DNA of 64,000 nt from Bdellovibrio sp. UBA4095. Its GTDB lineage: Bacteria > Bdellovibrionota > Bdellovibrionia > Bdellovibrionales > Bdellovibrionaceae. A model generated the notes under the pieces. The model worked only from the letters and a program-made list of their open reading frames with translations. It made no database searches and had not been told where the DNA came from. A program made the translations under genes and the position numbers. The DNA is taken from positions 1-64,000 of the forward strand of contig DFXZ01000004.1 in assembly GCA_002381805.1 (NCBI GenBank). Reading direction: 5' to 3'. Shown one piece after another: positions 1 to 8,733 of this stretch; within the stretch, counting starts at the first letter, position 1; each line of letters begins with the position of its first letter.

Positions 1-26
1 CTAGCTATTCAGTTTTCAAAGAGCGC
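1..26 (-). promoter_or_regulatory. rRNA-type leader with boxA-like antitermination element
   Basis: On the minus strand this stretch reads GCGCTCTTTGAAAACTGAA, which resembles the boxA-type leader or spacer sequence found in bacterial rRNA operons. The core (GCTCTTTGAAAA) is at 13-24. It reads toward the left edge, so an rRNA gene probably begins just outside the window. No rRNA sequence itself is visible, so the identity of the downstream gene is inference. Confidence 0.5.
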
Positions 27-73
27 AAATTTCTTTACTTATTTGCTTCGTGCTTCCGAAGCGCGAGGTACAT

Positions 74-101
74 ATCTTATACGATTTTGTGACCCCGTCA
101 A
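74..101 (-). promoter_or_regulatory. Sigma-70 type promoter reading off the left edge
   Basis: The minus strand shows TTGACG (96-101), a 16-base spacer and TAAGAT (74-79), followed by about 50 bases leading into the boxA-like element. This fits a strong stable-RNA promoter located between tRNA-Ala and a presumed rRNA operon beyond the edge. An overlapping TATAAG is also present, but at poorer spacing. Function is inferred from motif match and position. Confidence 0.5.
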
Positions 102-166
102 CTAACATCTTTGTTTTTTCTTTTTTTTATTTTTTATCGTTGAAACGATTTCAAAAGTAAAAAAAC

Positions 167-242
<76 letters not shown>

Positions 243-331
243 GAAACAAAGTGGAGCTGTTTTCTCTCACCTGAATAAAAAAGGCAATAGCTTTTTTTCG
301 AAAATTTAATTCCCCCAAGAAGTTGCCCAAT

Positions 332-361
332 AAATAAACGAGGCCAGGGCCTCGTTTATTT
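332..361. terminator. Bidirectional hairpin terminator
   Basis: A near-perfect inverted repeat of 13-14 bp (332-345 with 348-361), with arms AAATAAACGAGGC and GCCTCGTTTATTT, is flanked by T-rich or A-rich tails. It sits just after the stop of the gene ending at 397 and upstream of tRNA-Ala. It would insulate the tRNA from that gene. Confidence 0.7.
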
Positions 362-396
362 CTAAAATCACGTTAAGTTTTGGTAATTACAGTAGT

Positions 397-909
397 TTAG
401 GCGCTTGCCTTAAGTTTTGACGCTAGAAGTCTGTTTAACCACTTTCTTTCAAACTCGAGATCGAATCCGACCTTTTCTCCGCCTGTTACTATGGCCTGAT
501 AAACCTTTTTTAGTATTTCTACTTCATGATCAAGACCGTTATCTGCACCCAAGGACTCTTCTATCGCTTCAAAAACGCTGCCTAGGTCGGGAGTTGTTAC
601 AACTTTCGGAATTCTGGTCATATCCAGACCTAGAGTTTCCATCGGCTTGAAGCCAACGAGTGTTTCCGTCAGAAGAACCTTGGTTCCATTTTTAAAGTTC
701 ACTTGGATGAAAGCCTTGCCTTCAGAATCCGCTCTATGAAGAACTTCTGAGACATCTTGAGTGTTGAAAGAGAACACTTTTCCGTCGAGGTCCTGAAGCA
801 CTTGTACTCGCCCCGACTCGTTCAGCTTGGCGCGAAGACCTTTCGATGCATCGACGAAATTCAAGATGTTATCAAGTTCTGTATGTGTCGACTTAGATTT
901 GCTGCTCAA
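397..909 (-). CDS. Conserved hypothetical protein, 170 aa
   Basis: I do not recognise this family. The product is a soluble protein without a signal peptide or membrane segment. The N-terminal half looks beta-rich (residues about 20-100, with short charged strands) and the C-terminal half helical (about 105-170, ending in a basic stretch). Translation probably begins at TTG (907-909), because GGGAGGG lies 4 bases upstream and no in-frame ATG fits better. It is a single-gene unit. A strong hairpin lies 36 bases downstream and a divergent cupin gene begins 212 bases upstream. Coding potential is supported by normal codon use and a full-length frame, but function is unknown. Confidence 0.75.
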   Translation of the reverse strand: MSSKSKSTHTELDNILNFVDASKGLRAKLNESGRVQVLQDLDGKVFSFNTQDVSEVLHRADSEGKAFIQVNFKNGTKVLLTETLVGFKPMETLGLDMTRIPKVVTTPDLGSVFEAIEESLGADNGLDHEVEILKKVYQAIVTGGEKVGFDLEFERKWLNRLLASKLKASA

Positions 910-1121
910 AATACCCTCCCCTAATAAAGGGCCTTTCTGTTACATTAGGTATCGACAATCCGGGGAAGGACTTAACGAGAAATAATAAAAACACGAGAAA
1001 CAGGTCTTTGTGTTGTCGCAAAACGAGCTGTGACTCAGAATTTTGTTTCATGCCGAGTCGGTTCACATTGCAACTTGCTTCCGACGTTCCGATTTGAGAT
1101 ACAGAAACGAAAGAGGAATTC

Positions 1122-1427
1122 ATGATCATCACACGCTGGCAAGCACCTATTGTCCCAAGTAAAGAACAAGTTCACATGATTTTAGAAGCTGAAGGTCTTG
1201 AGCCCATGGATGAATACTATGAGCCGCAGGTTAAAGTGCATGAGCATCGTCATCCATTTGCAGAAGTTCGCGTGATCATCTCTGGCGAGATGCTATTTAA
1301 TATATCAGGCAACCAGTTTGTATTAAGACCCGGCGACAGATTGGAAATTCCAGCAAACACTCGCCACTCCCACACTGCCCAGGGAAACAGCCCCTGCGCT
1401 TGCGTTTGCGCACAAAGAGCCATCTAA
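1122..1427 (+). CDS. Small cupin-domain protein, 101 aa
   Basis: This is a single-domain cupin. The first metal-binding motif is visible as HEHRHPFAEVR at about residues 40-50, followed by the glycine-containing strand RPGDRLEIPANTRH at about 68-81, which carries the second-motif histidine. The length is typical of stand-alone cupin_2 proteins. The start at ATG 1122 has AGAGGA 6 bases upstream. It is one of only five plus-strand genes here and converges with rarA. Cupins have very diverse activities (isomerases, dioxygenases, sugar or small-molecule binding), so no substrate can be given. Confidence 0.85.
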   Translation: MIITRWQAPIVPSKEQVHMILEAEGLEPMDEYYEPQVKVHEHRHPFAEVRVIISGEMLFNISGNQFVLRPGDRLEIPANTRHSHTAQGNSPCACVCAQRAI

Positions 1428-1463
1428 AGAGTTTAACTTGGCCTGAGCAAGGGACTGATGGCC

Positions 1464-2768
1464 TTACTTCTTTTTCATCCAAGCTAAATATTCACGAATC
1501 GTTTTTTCGAAACCTCTTGAGGTCGGTTCATACAGCTCGGGCTGCCCTACCTCTTCAGGAAGATAGCTTTGCTCCACCCAACCTGTGGGATAACTGTGGG
1601 GATATTTATAATCTCGGCCATATCCCAGGTCTTTTGCCAAAGCCGTTTTTGCTGATCTTAAATGTAAAGGGACCGGCAGGGTGCGAGTCCGTTCGACAAG
1701 TTCTTTCGCCTTATTTAAAGCCATATACGACGCATTTGATTTAGGACAAGACGCCAAATAAGTCGTCACTTGCGCAAGCGTGATTCCTCCCTCGGGAAGA
1801 CCGATGGCTTCGACAGCTTGCAAACCAGATATTGCAACTGATAGAGCACGGGGATCTGCATTTCCAATGTCTTCCGAGGCCAAAATAATCAAACGTCTCG
1901 CGATAAACACGGGATCTTCGCCCCCGTCCAGCATGCGCGCTAGGTAATAAACTGCGGCATCAGGATCGCTCCCGCGAACACTTTTGATAAAAGCCGAGAT
2001 CGTGTCGTAGTGCATCTCTGAATTTTTGTCGTAGCCGATCGGATTCTGCTGAAGGAGCTCACGCATGTTGTTCACATCCAAAGCCGACTCTTCTGCTGAT
2101 TGATCTTGGGTGAAAGAATACAAAATTTCCAGGCTATTGATCAACCTGCGGGCGTCTCCGTCCGAGTATTCAAGAAGATTATCGATCGCATCTTTCGTTA
2201 GGATCTGTGACAGTTCTTTCCCATAATGAGCTTCGGCGCGAAGGATGATTTTACTGAGATCTTCTGTCGAAAGCCTTTCGAAAACCACGACTCGGCACCG
2301 ACTAAGGAGGGCGCGATTCAGCTCGTAACTGGGGTTTTCAGTCGTCGCTCCGATCAATACGAGATCGCCCTTTTCTACAAAAGGTAAAAGAACGTCTTGT
2401 TGAGCTTTGTTAAACCGATGAATCTCGTCGACAAAAAGCACCGTTTTTTGCTGGAACTGGAGCCTTCGGTCCCGCCCCTGTTCACCGTTTTCACGCAGAA
2501 CTTTTGCTCCCGAATCCACGGCGTTCAGATTTACGAAGTGCGCCTTGAAGTGCTGAGAAAGGGCCAAAGCAAATGTCGTCTTGCCGGTTCCAGGAGGTCC
2601 CCATATTATCAAGCTTGGAAGGTAACCCTTTCGCAGCATTTGACCCAGCTTTGAATTCCTGCCCAAAGTTTTTTCCTGGCCAATAATTTCATCAAGATTC
2701 TTTGGTCTAAGAACCTCAGAAAGTGGAGCTGTTGAATTAGAAAAGGCAGAAGACGAGAAAAGATCCAT
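1464..2768 (-). CDS. rarA: Replication-associated recombination protein A (AAA+ ATPase)
   Basis: RarA (MgsA) is a clamp-loader-like AAA+ ATPase acting at stalled replication forks and on single-stranded DNA ends. The sequence shows Walker A GPPGTGKTT at about residue 57, Walker B FVDEIHRFN at about 113 and sensor 1 IGATTENPS. It continues with the family-typical C-terminal part containing IKSVRGSDPDAAVYYLARML, ARRLIILASEDIGNADP and the end region YKYPH. I start at ATG 2768 (MDLF..., as in many RarA proteins) rather than ATG 2786, because the only Shine-Dalgarno sequence, GGAG, abuts the 2786 ATG directly. The product is 434 aa, the usual length. It converges with the cupin gene and follows the lipoprotein gene of the pil cluster. 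Confidence 0.95.
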   Translation of the reverse strand: MDLFSSSAFSNSTAPLSEVLRPKNLDEIIGQEKTLGRNSKLGQMLRKGYLPSLIIWGPPGTGKTTFALALSQHFKAHFVNLNAVDSGAKVLRENGEQGRDRRLQFQQKTVLFVDEIHRFNKAQQDVLLPFVEKGDLVLIGATTENPSYELNRALLSRCRVVVFERLSTEDLSKIILRAEAHYGKELSQILTKDAIDNLLEYSDGDARRLINSLEILYSFTQDQSAEESALDVNNMRELLQQNPIGYDKNSEMHYDTISAFIKSVRGSDPDAAVYYLARMLDGGEDPVFIARRLIILASEDIGNADPRALSVAISGLQAVEAIGLPEGGITLAQVTTYLASCPKSNASYMALNKAKELVERTRTLPVPLHLRSAKTALAKDLGYGRDYKYPHSYPTGWVEQSYLPEEVGQPELYEPTSRGFEKTIREYLAWMKKK

Positions 2769-2815
2769 GGCCCTGTCATAAACCATCTCCGGGATCTTTT
2801 CACTAGGTATCTCTG

Positions 2816-3352
2816 TTAAAAACCTTGAATACTGATTACAGTGGAGATTCTTACAGGAGTTTCATTAACGGTATCGGTGTATTCCGCACCCATAACCTCC
2901 AGAACGCCAGAGGCGGAGAAACCGGCCGCCTGTCGCTTGATCCCACCACATCGAATTGCACAGTCAGTCGAAAAAGATGGCGCGCCACCGGCAGGAATAA
3001 CAGCGTCCTTTGTTGGCGTGGTCCACCAAGAAGTATTGAGCGCCGCCAGCTCATCTCCTCCAAAAACACACTCATAGTTTTCGGTGCCCAAAGGAATTGT
3101 GATACGAATAAAAGTCACGCGGAAATTCTTAGATGTATCTTTCCGAGTAAAAGTCAAACTTGGCAAAGTAAAGTAATCAGGCTCGATATCTCGCGAAGGA
3201 CTATCTGAAGATTTATCCGCGAGACAGCTTGTCGCGTTCCCAGGAATAAGGGGGCGCGGAGAAGAGATTGTTGTCACGGTGATATTGCTATCTTCCTTAG
3301 CACATGATGAAAGAGTCATGATCGCAAGTAGAGACAATACAAGAATTTTCAT
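2816..3352 (-). CDS. Predicted lipoprotein downstream of pilQ, 178 aa
   Basis: A lipoprotein signal peptide is visible: MKILVLSLLAIMTLSSC with a lipobox ending at Cys17. The mature part is beta-rich with four or more cysteines, possibly forming disulphides, and has no repeats. The start has GAGGAG close upstream. The gene begins 11 bases after pilQ stops, so it should be co-transcribed with pilMNOPQ. Position suggests a pilus-biogenesis accessory or secretin-associated lipoprotein, but I recognise no family (it is not an obvious TPR pilotin of the PilF/PilW type). Envelope location is well supported; the role is inference. Confidence 0.8.
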   Translation of the reverse strand: MKILVLSLLAIMTLSSCAKEDSNITVTTISSPRPLIPGNATSCLADKSSDSPSRDIEPDYFTLPSLTFTRKDTSKNFRVTFIRITIPLGTENYECVFGGDELAALNTSWWTTPTKDAVIPAGGAPSFSTDCAIRCGGIKRQAAGFSASGVLEVMGAEYTDTVNETPVRISTVISIQGF

Positions 3353-3363
3353 GACTCCTCCTC

Positions 3364-5685
3364 TTAAAACGTTTTGATAACAGTGCCTGAATCCGTTTGT
3401 CCCAAAATACGCGGCGTTAGGAAAATTAGCAATTCGGATTTTGATTCACTTGATCGCGTGGTCTCAAATAGCGCTCCCAAGAGAGGAATATCGCGAACCC
3501 ATGGAACTCCGTCTTTTCCTTTTTGCGCATCACTCTGATAGATACCACCAATGACTGCCGTTTCACCATTTTTCACCAAGACTCGCGTATTTGCTTCCCG
3601 GCTATTGACCGCAAACTCGCCCTGCGACTGAGTCTCACCTGCGAACTGTCTGTTCACCTTGATACCCATTATAACAGAACCGTCCGCAGTCACCTGAGGA
3701 GTCACCTCAAGTTGCATGGTTAATGGCTTAAATTGGAACGTTTCCTGGACGACTCCATTCGTAATCGTGATCTGACGAACGGGGACCTCCGTGGTTTGAT
3801 TAATATCTGCTTTTTCGTTTGATAGAGCCACGATTCTTGGAGACGAAATGACCTTTACCTGACCTTCACGCTCGGAGAGCGCCAAAGATGCAGAAAGATT
3901 TCCGAAAATATCGAGAGTTCCCATTGTGACACCAAAATTCAGAAGACCACCGACTCCGGCACCCTGATTGATGTTAAAGCTGGGGGTCATATTGACCGGG
4001 CCCCGCGCACCATTACCAATCCTCATCGGCACGCCTGTAGCACCCCAACTAATTCCGGCATTCCGCGTGAAGCTTTCGGTCGCTTCGACTATCTTGCCTT
4101 CTATGAGCACTTGCGGTGGTTGTGTATCGAGACTTGAAATTAACTTGGCCACCCGATTAAGGTTTTCTTCGATATCCGTCACCACCAGAGCATTTGTACG
4201 GGTGTCACCAACGACTTTACCGCGCTCGCCTAAGAAGTCTTTGATTTTCTTTTCGAGCTCATCCACTTTGGCATAACTGATTGGGAACATGCGGACCGTA
4301 AGAGGTTCGACGTTTTTGCGTGAAGCCGCAAGTTTGGTCGCATCGTCTTCCTCTGCTCGCAAATCCTGAAGAGGCGCGATCCGCAGAACGTTGCCTTGAC
4401 GAGTATAGCCCAACTTTTTGGTTCTCATGATCACAACCAAAGCTTGATCCCAAGGAACTTGGCGAAGCTTAAGACTAATGGGACCCTTCACTTCTTCGGC
4501 GATGACCATATTCACGCCGCTCTCTTCAGTAATGAAGTTCAGCGCATCCCGCACATCCATGTTGTTCGTTTCGATCGATATTTTCTTACCATAGAATCGA
4601 GTGTTTCCCGCCAAGAACTCTGTCAAGTTTTGGCTTGGTAAGATCTGACCTGCTGCCTGAGAACTACCAACTTCCGCACCAGAATCAAAAGATGGTTCCG
4701 CTTGAGGAGCTTGCGCAATTTCACCGCCAGGCACACCTGAGGCTACAATGAGGAGGCTGTTGCCTTCCATTTGCACAGCCGGCTCTGTAACACCGTCTCG
4801 CAACTGAATCACAAATCGGGCCGTTTTAGAACCAGGGTTTTGATAAGCATCGACTGCGCCAACACTACCCTTAATATCTTTCGTATTCAGTGATCGCTTA
4901 AGGTGAGCGGGCAAATGCGCATTCTCCACCTCGATAATATACTGGTTCAGATCGGGGTTAGAACGAGTCGTATAGTTCAACGGCTGATCCGCATTGATCA
5001 CAATAGTTCCGCCGTTTTCATTAGCACGAAAATTCAGCGCCGTAATGTTTGCTGCTGGAGCTGAAGGCGTGCTTGCAATCTCTTGTGCTGGCGCTGCTGG
5101 TGGAAGCACCTCAGGTTGAGGGATGTCTAACTCCGGAGCCGGAATATCAGCATCCGCTATAGAGTCTTCGGCAAATGGATCTTCAGTAGGAGGAGCTGCG
5201 GGCTCTTGGTTACCAGCTAGAGACTCATCAACTTCAGGCATTGGAATGTCCGCCTGACCTTCGTTAGCCTGATTGAACTCGTCCTCTAATGCAACGTCAC
5301 CATTGGCTTGATTCAGTTCCTGTTCAAGAGCCAAGTCTTGATCACCTTCGCCCGCAAAAGGGTCGTCTTCCATTGATTGATTCTGGGCGGTTTGCGCGGG
5401 CTCTTCATCTTCGGCGAAGTCGGCAAATTCGTCTTGTACGTCTTCAGTTGCCGCAAGACCTTCGTCTTCAGCAAAGTCAGAGCCTGCTGATTGCTCAGCG
5501 ACGTCAGCGTCCGCAGCGTCCGCAGCTTCCTCATCACCCAAGTCATCGACGCCGTAATCATCAGCAAGTACGTCTGAATTTGATATGTCATCCAGAGAAA
5601 GATCATCCTCCATCGGGCGTGTCGTGCACGAGATGAGTGAGGCTATGGTAGCACTTAGGATTAATGTTCTAATGAATCCGTTCAT
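3364..5685 (-). CDS. pilQ: Type IV pilus secretin PilQ
   Basis: PilQ forms the outer-membrane channel through which the pilus fibre passes. The signal peptide ends in a lipobox-like LISC (Cys20). Residues about 25-210 are an unusual acidic, Ala/Gln/Pro-rich tract with imperfect repeats (DPFAE, NQAN). Then follow an AMIN domain (about 220-315), an STN/N0 domain (about 370-445), a secretin N1 domain (about 465-535) and the C-terminal secretin domain (about 590-770) with the signature VPWVRDIPLLGALF. At 773 aa it is longer than many PilQ proteins because of the acidic region. The start has GGAGG 6 bases upstream. It is the last core gene of pilMNOPQ. Confidence 0.97.
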   Translation of the reverse strand: MNGFIRTLILSATIASLISCTTRPMEDDLSLDDISNSDVLADDYGVDDLGDEEAADAADADVAEQSAGSDFAEDEGLAATEDVQDEFADFAEDEEPAQTAQNQSMEDDPFAGEGDQDLALEQELNQANGDVALEDEFNQANEGQADIPMPEVDESLAGNQEPAAPPTEDPFAEDSIADADIPAPELDIPQPEVLPPAAPAQEIASTPSAPAANITALNFRANENGGTIVINADQPLNYTTRSNPDLNQYIIEVENAHLPAHLKRSLNTKDIKGSVGAVDAYQNPGSKTARFVIQLRDGVTEPAVQMEGNSLLIVASGVPGGEIAQAPQAEPSFDSGAEVGSSQAAGQILPSQNLTEFLAGNTRFYGKKISIETNNMDVRDALNFITEESGVNMVIAEEVKGPISLKLRQVPWDQALVVIMRTKKLGYTRQGNVLRIAPLQDLRAEEDDATKLAASRKNVEPLTVRMFPISYAKVDELEKKIKDFLGERGKVVGDTRTNALVVTDIEENLNRVAKLISSLDTQPPQVLIEGKIVEATESFTRNAGISWGATGVPMRIGNGARGPVNMTPSFNINQGAGVGGLLNFGVTMGTLDIFGNLSASLALSEREGQVKVISSPRIVALSNEKADINQTTEVPVRQITITNGVVQETFQFKPLTMQLEVTPQVTADGSVIMGIKVNRQFAGETQSQGEFAVNSREANTRVLVKNGETAVIGGIYQSDAQKGKDGVPWVRDIPLLGALFETTRSSESKSELLIFLTPRILGQTDSGTVIKTF

Positions 5686-5706
5686 TAGTTCCTCCTTCAG
5701 GAAAAC

Positions 5707-6387
5707 TTACTTTTTTAACTCCAGGACGCGAGACTCTTTCGTTGGGTTGCCTTCTTGATAGATGGTTTCCACAACAACGATCTCACCCTCGCGAATAGCC
5801 GCTACGAATCCTTCATTACGGCCAATTTTTGAGTTTTTAACAATTGTAAAGAGCCCGCCATCTGGATCTCGAACCATGGCGCGAGGCGAACGCACATCCC
5901 AAAGGATGCCGACTACTTGCAACCGTTCCAAGTCCCATCTTTGAAGAGGCTCTAATTCCTCAATAGGGCGTGTGACATCCGGAGCCGCAATTCGAATCGT
6001 ACGGAACGGCGTAAATGGATCACGCTTGCCAGTGGGGTCATAAGCAAAGTCCACATCTTGCACGAAGGATGTCCCAGCTTGCGGATACGGTGGAGTGTCT
6101 TGCCCTTGAGGCTGCTCCTGGGGTGGTTGCGGCGGAGGCGGAGGCACAGGTTGTCCCTGCTCCGGTTGTGCCGGCACAGTCTGCGCTTGTCCAGGTCGAG
6201 GCACAGGGGGCGCATCTGGCACTTGCGTCGACTGCACTTCTTGTAAGAACTCTGCGGGTAGCTCTCCGCTGCCAGGCGCTTCTTGAGAGTGTGCTGGAGT
6301 CATAAATTTCATACTCATAAAAAACGCCAGCCACAGACCAACCGATGCCACAAGAATGTAAGAAACAATCCATCTTACCGACTTCAT
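5707..6387 (-). CDS. pilP: Type IV pilus assembly protein PilP
   Basis: PilP is the periplasmic link between the inner-membrane PilNO complex and the PilQ secretin. The 226-aa protein has an N-terminal membrane anchor (about residues 7-28). A proline/glutamine-rich flexible linker (about 55-100) follows, and then a C-terminal beta domain opening with the family motif KRDPFTPF. In many species PilP is a lipoprotein; here no lipobox cysteine is seen, so it seems to be held by an uncleaved transmembrane segment. Its ATG overlaps the pilO stop (ATGA), giving translational coupling. Confidence 0.92.
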   Translation of the reverse strand: MKSVRWIVSYILVASVGLWLAFFMSMKFMTPAHSQEAPGSGELPAEFLQEVQSTQVPDAPPVPRPGQAQTVPAQPEQGQPVPPPPPQPPQEQPQGQDTPPYPQAGTSFVQDVDFAYDPTGKRDPFTPFRTIRIAAPDVTRPIEELEPLQRWDLERLQVVGILWDVRSPRAMVRDPDGGLFTIVKNSKIGRNEGFVAAIREGEIVVVETIYQEGNPTKESRVLELKK

Positions 6388-6974
6388 TGTGGGGTCCCCG
6401 CCTCTTCTTTGGGCTTTTCCGGTGCTAACTTATAACCAACCACGATTCCGTCAAACTTCAACTTTTTTACGTTGGGTCCGCCCTGAGAGATCACAATATT
6501 GCGAACTCGGGCCATTCGCTCCGCCGCCGAAACGACGTAAGTAAACTGGGCCAACTCGGCATAACTTCCTTCGAGCGATACTTCCACTGGAACTTCTTCA
6601 ACCACAGCCTTCACGATGTTTTCTGCTGGTTTTTTAGCTTTTACGCTTACGCCAGCGGCACGGGCAAAATCATCAATAGCTTTGTTGATGTCGATCGAAA
6701 ACAAAGCTGCAGGTAACCGCCTTGAAATCTCCTGGTATTTCTGACTTAGCAATCCCACTTTTTCCTGCATCTCTTGAACCTGCTTCAAAGTGGCATCAGT
6801 GTCCTTTTTTTTGACTTCTTCCTCTTGCAATTGCTGTGTCACTGAAGCTATTTGCGCATCAATTGCCGAGCCGTCATTATAAACCATGTACCAGTATAGG
6901 AAGGCTGTGATACCGGCTATGATGAAGACCTTGGACATCGTATAGGATGATAAGGTTTCGAAAAACTTATTCAT
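6384..6974 (-). CDS. pilO: Type IV pilus assembly protein PilO
   Basis: PilO is an inner-membrane protein of the pilus alignment complex and pairs with PilN. The product has a short cytoplasmic N-terminus, one membrane segment (about residues 14-33) and a coiled coil (about 40-90). A ferredoxin-like periplasmic domain follows, containing the typical VEVSLEGSYAELAQF stretch. I start at ATG 6974 because GGAGAG lies 5 bases upstream; an in-frame TTG at 7004 is less likely. The start overlaps the end of pilN by 8 bases and the stop overlaps pilP, so the three are probably translated together. Confidence 0.93.
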   Translation of the reverse strand: MNKFFETLSSYTMSKVFIIAGITAFLYWYMVYNDGSAIDAQIASVTQQLQEEEVKKKDTDATLKQVQEMQEKVGLLSQKYQEISRRLPAALFSIDINKAIDDFARAAGVSVKAKKPAENIVKAVVEEVPVEVSLEGSYAELAQFTYVVSAAERMARVRNIVISQGGPNVKKLKFDGIVVGYKLAPEKPKEEAGTPQ

Positions 6975-7566
6975 CGGGTCTCTCCAATAAACAGCTGATT
7001 TCAAACCTCTTCAGAACTACACCATCCTCGGTCACTTCATTTGAGCTCACCAAGTTCACATCCATAAGGAAAACACTTTTTGTCAAAGCTTCGAGGAAGG
7101 TCGATACTTCGAAATCACTCATCGCCATACCCTGAATATTGACGCGATCGGGATTGATCTCCAGTCGACTTAACCAGGCTTTTTCAGGGATTACATTCTG
7201 GAGAAGATCCAACACACGTATTTCACGTTGCCGATCCTTGGCAATCTTCTCCAACGCAGAAATTCGAGACTCGATCAGAGCCTCATCTTCTTTAAACTTC
7301 TTGATCTCCGCCACAGAGTCCGCTTGTTTTGCATTGTAGGCCTGAAGCTCTGCAAGCACCTGACTCTTGGACTGAAGCTCGTTCATTTTTCCGGGAATGT
7401 TTTGATTCTCGTAAAGGAATAAAGCTAAAGGCCCTAGCATAATTATAAGAATCCGCTTCATCGCGTTTTTACGAGTATCGCTCTCGTCAACAAACTCGAC
7501 GCCCAAGCCTGATCCACCTAGCGGCATACTAGAAACTTTTGAAGTGGCTAGATTAATTTTAATCAT
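6967..7566 (-). CDS. pilN: Type IV pilus assembly protein PilN
   Basis: PilN binds PilM through its short cytoplasmic N-terminus and PilO through its periplasmic domain. Here the N-terminus begins MIKINLATSK, matching the conserved PilM-binding INLL-type motif. It is followed by a membrane segment (about residues 39-58), a coiled coil (about 60-110) and a C-terminal ferredoxin-like domain. The cytoplasmic stretch between motif and membrane is about 30 residues. The ATG overlaps the pilM stop (ATGA). The order M-N-O-P-Q is the standard one for this cluster. Confidence 0.93.
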   Translation of the reverse strand: MIKINLATSKVSSMPLGGSGLGVEFVDESDTRKNAMKRILIIMLGPLALFLYENQNIPGKMNELQSKSQVLAELQAYNAKQADSVAEIKKFKEDEALIESRISALEKIAKDRQREIRVLDLLQNVIPEKAWLSRLEINPDRVNIQGMAMSDFEVSTFLEALTKSVFLMDVNLVSSNEVTEDGVVLKRFEISCLLERPDE

Positions 7567-8618
7567 GTGCCATCCCCTAGTTCCCTTAGCGCCAATCCGG
7601 TGACCACACCAGCAAAGGTACTGATTTGCTCCAGATATTCCGGAGAAAACTTTTTAGGATTCGCTTTAATTTTAATAAATGGATTAAACGGCTGCATCTT
7701 GATGCCCGTAACCCGAGAGACCGTTTCCACCAAGCCCGACGTGGCTGAGCTTCCACCCGTATAGAAAAAGCGGCTAAGCATTAAGCCATTTGTCGTCGCG
7801 CTGAGGAAATCCAAACTGCTACGAATCTCTTCCGTCACGGCCTCATTGGTGGCACTGATAATACTGTGGACCTCATCGGGAACTTCACGTCGAGAGATGG
7901 CGCTTAACTTTAAGGCTTCAGCTTCTGCAACGGTAACACCCATGGCCTTATGGATCTCATTTGTATAATTCGATCCGCCTACAGGAATATCACGACAGAA
8001 GATTACTTCACCATTTTGCACAACCACGAAATTTGTAATTGCGGCACCGAAGTTTAAAAGCCCAATCGCTTCACCAGATACTTTTCCGTAATTCAGTTCA
8101 AACGAGTTAGCGAGCGCAAAACCGCTGACGTCTAAAACCCCGCAGTTTAGTCCGGCAATTTCAATCACCTGAGTATACTGAGTTACGAGCTCATTCTGCG
8201 CAGCAATCAGAAGAATATCCATGGTGTCCGGGCTTGCGCTGGTTGCGAGGATATGATGAGCCAAACTGATGTTGTTGATATCAAAGGGAATGTACTGTTC
8301 CGCTTCAAAGCGAATCTGCTCTTTAATCAGTTTTTTGTCCATACGCGGGATGGTGATCTTCTTAACGATCACGGCAGTTCCCCACATTGCGGTCGACACA
8401 GATTTTCGCTTTGATTTTACTTCACTAATTAAGGACTGGATAGCCATCCCAACAGAAGCGATGTCGATAATCTCGCCACCAGAAACTGAATTCGGCGGGG
8501 TCGGAGCAAAACCAAAAGAAAGCAGCTGAGCTCCTTTGCCGTTGAAATCCATTTCAGCTAGCTTTATAGAACTCGTACCGATGTCGAGTCCTATAACTTT
8601 CTTTGATTTAAAAAACAT
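7563..8618 (-). CDS. pilM: Type IV pilus assembly protein PilM (actin-like)
   Basis: PilM is a cytoplasmic FtsA-like, ATP-binding protein that recruits PilN to the pilus base. The actin-fold phosphate-1 motif GLDIGTSSIKL is at residues 10-20. The adenosine-binding region FYTGGSSATSGL and the family segment GLLNFGAAITNFVVVQ are also present. The length of 351 aa is normal. It is the first gene of the pilMNOPQ operon, and a good sigma-70 promoter lies about 70 bases upstream. No pilin, pilB, pilT or pilC gene is seen in this window, so those must lie elsewhere. Confidence 0.95.
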   Translation of the reverse strand: MFFKSKKVIGLDIGTSSIKLAEMDFNGKGAQLLSFGFAPTPPNSVSGGEIIDIASVGMAIQSLISEVKSKRKSVSTAMWGTAVIVKKITIPRMDKKLIKEQIRFEAEQYIPFDINNISLAHHILATSASPDTMDILLIAAQNELVTQYTQVIEIAGLNCGVLDVSGFALANSFELNYGKVSGEAIGLLNFGAAITNFVVVQNGEVIFCRDIPVGGSNYTNEIHKAMGVTVAEAEALKLSAISRREVPDEVHSIISATNEAVTEEIRSSLDFLSATTNGLMLSRFFYTGGSSATSGLVETVSRVTGIKMQPFNPFIKIKANPKKFSPEYLEQISTFAGVVTGLALRELGDGT

Positions 8619-8686
8619 TCTTCTGATGCTTCCCCATGATGCACTTTAAAGACCTACGTCAGTAGACACAGGTCCTAAATAATAAA

Positions 8687-8715
8687 ATTATTTATGAAGG
8701 GGGAGCGCATGTCAA
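8687..8715 (-). promoter_or_regulatory. Sigma-70 promoter of the pilMNOPQ operon
   Basis: On the minus strand, TTGACA (8710-8715) is followed by exactly 17 bases and AATAAT (8687-8692), close to consensus. It lies between the end of the prepilin peptidase gene and the pilM start (8618) and points at pilM. This suggests the pilMNOPQ group can be transcribed independently of the upstream pilD-ABC-carB genes. Confidence 0.65.
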
Positions 8716-8733
8716 TTGAGGGTCCAGCGAGGG

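Noticed and set aside
417..650. Plus-strand open frame inside the first hypothetical gene
   Set aside because: Fully antisense to a better-supported gene, with no Shine-Dalgarno site and no recognisable protein features. Many similar frames on the opposite strand of long genes were left out for the same reason.
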